Below, in pieces: positions 5,282-6,226 of a DNA stretch of 6,226 nucleotides. The translations under genes and the position numbers were made by a program. The first letter of the stretch is position 1, and each line of letters begins with the position of its first letter. The notes beneath the pieces are model-generated. The model ran no database searches, had not been told where the DNA came from, and saw only the letters and a list, made by a program, of their open reading frames with translations. Source of the stretch: Anaerolineales bacterium (GTDB lineage: Bacteria; Chloroflexota; Anaerolineae; Anaerolineales; DRMV01); contig JALUBW010000021.1 in the NCBI GenBank assembly GCA_027044735.1, positions 1 through 6,226 on the forward strand. Direction: 5' to 3'.

Positions 5282-6226
5282 TCAGGCAACCAAGTTGAAA
5301 TGATTGACCAGCATGGCAAAAAGTTTATCCCTTTCGCCGGGGATGAAGGGGGTGTAGAGGGCGAGGCGGTCGGCGATGCCGCTGTAGCGTTCTTCCAGCG
5401 CGGCGGGCAGTTCGGCAGGTGAGGCAACCGCGGCAAAGGTTTGGAGCATTTCGTCGGTGATGAGTGCGGGCATTTCTTCCCAGCGGCCGCGCGCCGCCAA
5501 CGCCGATAGCCGCTCTGCTGTCTCCTCCCAGCCGTGCAGGCGCATCACGCGGCGGTATGAGGGTGTGCTGGCGTAAAAGGCTATCTGCGAGCGCACAAAA
5601 TCCCTTTCGGCTTCGTCGGTAACCACAAAAGCCGTTACCTGCACGGCGGGACGGGCGGCGCGCTCGGCTTTTGCCATGCCTTTCTCAATGGCGGGCAAAA
5701 TCACCTCGCGCAGATAGCGCGGGCTGTGAAATGGGTGGACGAGGAAGCCATCGGCGGATTCGCCCGCCAGCCGTGCCAAGCCGGTGTTTACGCCCGCGAT
5801 GTAAATCGGGATTTCGGGGTGTTCAATCGGGCCGGGGTTGAAGAAGGGCGACATCAGCGTAAGTTTGTAGTATTCGCCGCGGAAGTTGAGCCTTTCGCCG
5901 GTCTGCCAAGTGCGCCAAAATGCGCGCACAGCGGCGATTTGCTCGCGCAGTTTTCCTACCACCGAGTCAGGCCACGGCATCCCAAAGCGGCGGGTGATGT
6001 GCGCTTTGACCTGCGTCCCTAAGCCGAGGATGAAGCGCCCGCCCGACAGCGCCGCCAAATCCCAAGCGGTGTAGGCGAGGTCGGCGGGGCTGCGGGCAAA
6101 CGCGATGGCAACCGCGGTGCCGAATTGCATCCGCTTGGTGTGCTCGGCAATCAGCGCGCTGGCAAGGAATGGGTTGTGCTGGGTTTCGGTCGCCCAGATG
6201 GCGGCAAAGCCCATTTTCTCCGCGGC
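5282..6226 (-). CDS. F420-dependent luciferase-like oxidoreductase, N-terminus cut by window edge
   Basis: The 314 visible residues belong to the bacterial luciferase-like (LLM) superfamily of TIM-barrel flavin or F420 oxidoreductases. They most resemble the MSMEG_2256-type group assigned to coenzyme F420. Supporting blocks, counted from the window edge, are MGFAAIWATETQHNPFL near the start, a GTAVAIAFARSP strand (about 36-47), and the signature WDLAALSGGRFILGLGTQVKAHI with RRFGMPW following (about 55-85). IPIYIAGVN (about 139-147) is a later barrel strand, and ADGFLVHPFHSPRYL follows it. The frame stays open through the edge (AAEK precedes M), and relatives have roughly 20-25 more residues, so the in-frame ATG at 6214 is probably internal. 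The substrate is unknown. Use of F420 rather than FMN is family-based inference. Confidence 0.88.
   Translation of the reverse strand, partial: AAEKMGFAAIWATETQHNPFLASALIAEHTKRMQFGTAVAIAFARSPADLAYTAWDLAALSGGRFILGLGTQVKAHITRRFGMPWPDSVVGKLREQIAAVRAFWRTWQTGERLNFRGEYYKLTLMSPFFNPGPIEHPEIPIYIAGVNTGLARLAGESADGFLVHPFHSPRYLREVILPAIEKGMAKAERAARPAVQVTAFVVTDEAERDFVRSQIAFYASTPSYRRVMRLHGWEETAERLSALAARGRWEEMPALITDEMLQTFAAVASPAELPAALEERYSGIADRLALYTPFIPGERDKLFAMLVNHFNLVA

Noticed and set aside
6203..6214. The ATG at 6214 as the true start of the oxidoreductase, with GGAG just upstream
   Set aside because: The GGAG is only three bases away, the frame is open to the window edge, and family members have another strand and helix before this point.

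Overview
This window looks like an ordinary chromosomal stretch from a moderately GC-rich bacterium. The gene set is a small cold-shock protein, a long FtsH, a deoxynucleoside kinase paired with an M19 dipeptidase, and an F420-type luciferase-like oxidoreductase. Together with intergenic gaps full of short palindromic repeats, it best fits a member of the Chloroflexota (Anaerolineae-like). That placement is inference from gene families only and is moderate to low in confidence.

Layout. At 1-460 a complete + strand unit encodes a 69-aa cold-shock protein. It has a near-consensus promoter, a leader of roughly 90 nt with a terminator-like hairpin just before the ribosome binding site, and a strong intrinsic terminator. 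Everything after that lies on the - strand. ftsH (495-2387, GTG start) converges on the cold-shock gene and probably shares its terminator. A 482-bp gap (2388-2869) holds a likely extended -10 promoter for ftsH, a roughly 245-nt leader with several hairpins, and one copy of a 102-bp palindromic repeat. Next come a deoxynucleoside kinase (2870-3526) and, 12 bp upstream of it, an M19 metallodipeptidase (3539-4615). These two form an apparent operon with the dipeptidase first. A 666-bp gap (4616-5281) follows, made largely of interspersed repeats. The window ends inside an F420-dependent luciferase-like oxidoreductase (5282-6226) that lacks only its N-terminus.

How the genes relate. The cold-shock protein (RNA chaperone) and FtsH (membrane protein quality control) are both housekeeping stress functions, but they are separate transcription units. 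The dipeptidase and the nucleoside kinase are both salvage-type enzymes (peptide breakdown, deoxynucleoside reuse). Their tight spacing suggests co-transcription, though no shared pathway is visible.

I see no defence system, mobile-element gene, CRISPR array, tRNA or rRNA. The most interesting content is non-coding: three families of short repeats, two of them in inverted pairs, and two structured mRNA leaders. One repeat pair, about 91% identical by hand alignment, brackets the dipeptidase-kinase operon in inverted orientation. I do not see convincing evidence of a novel multi-gene system.
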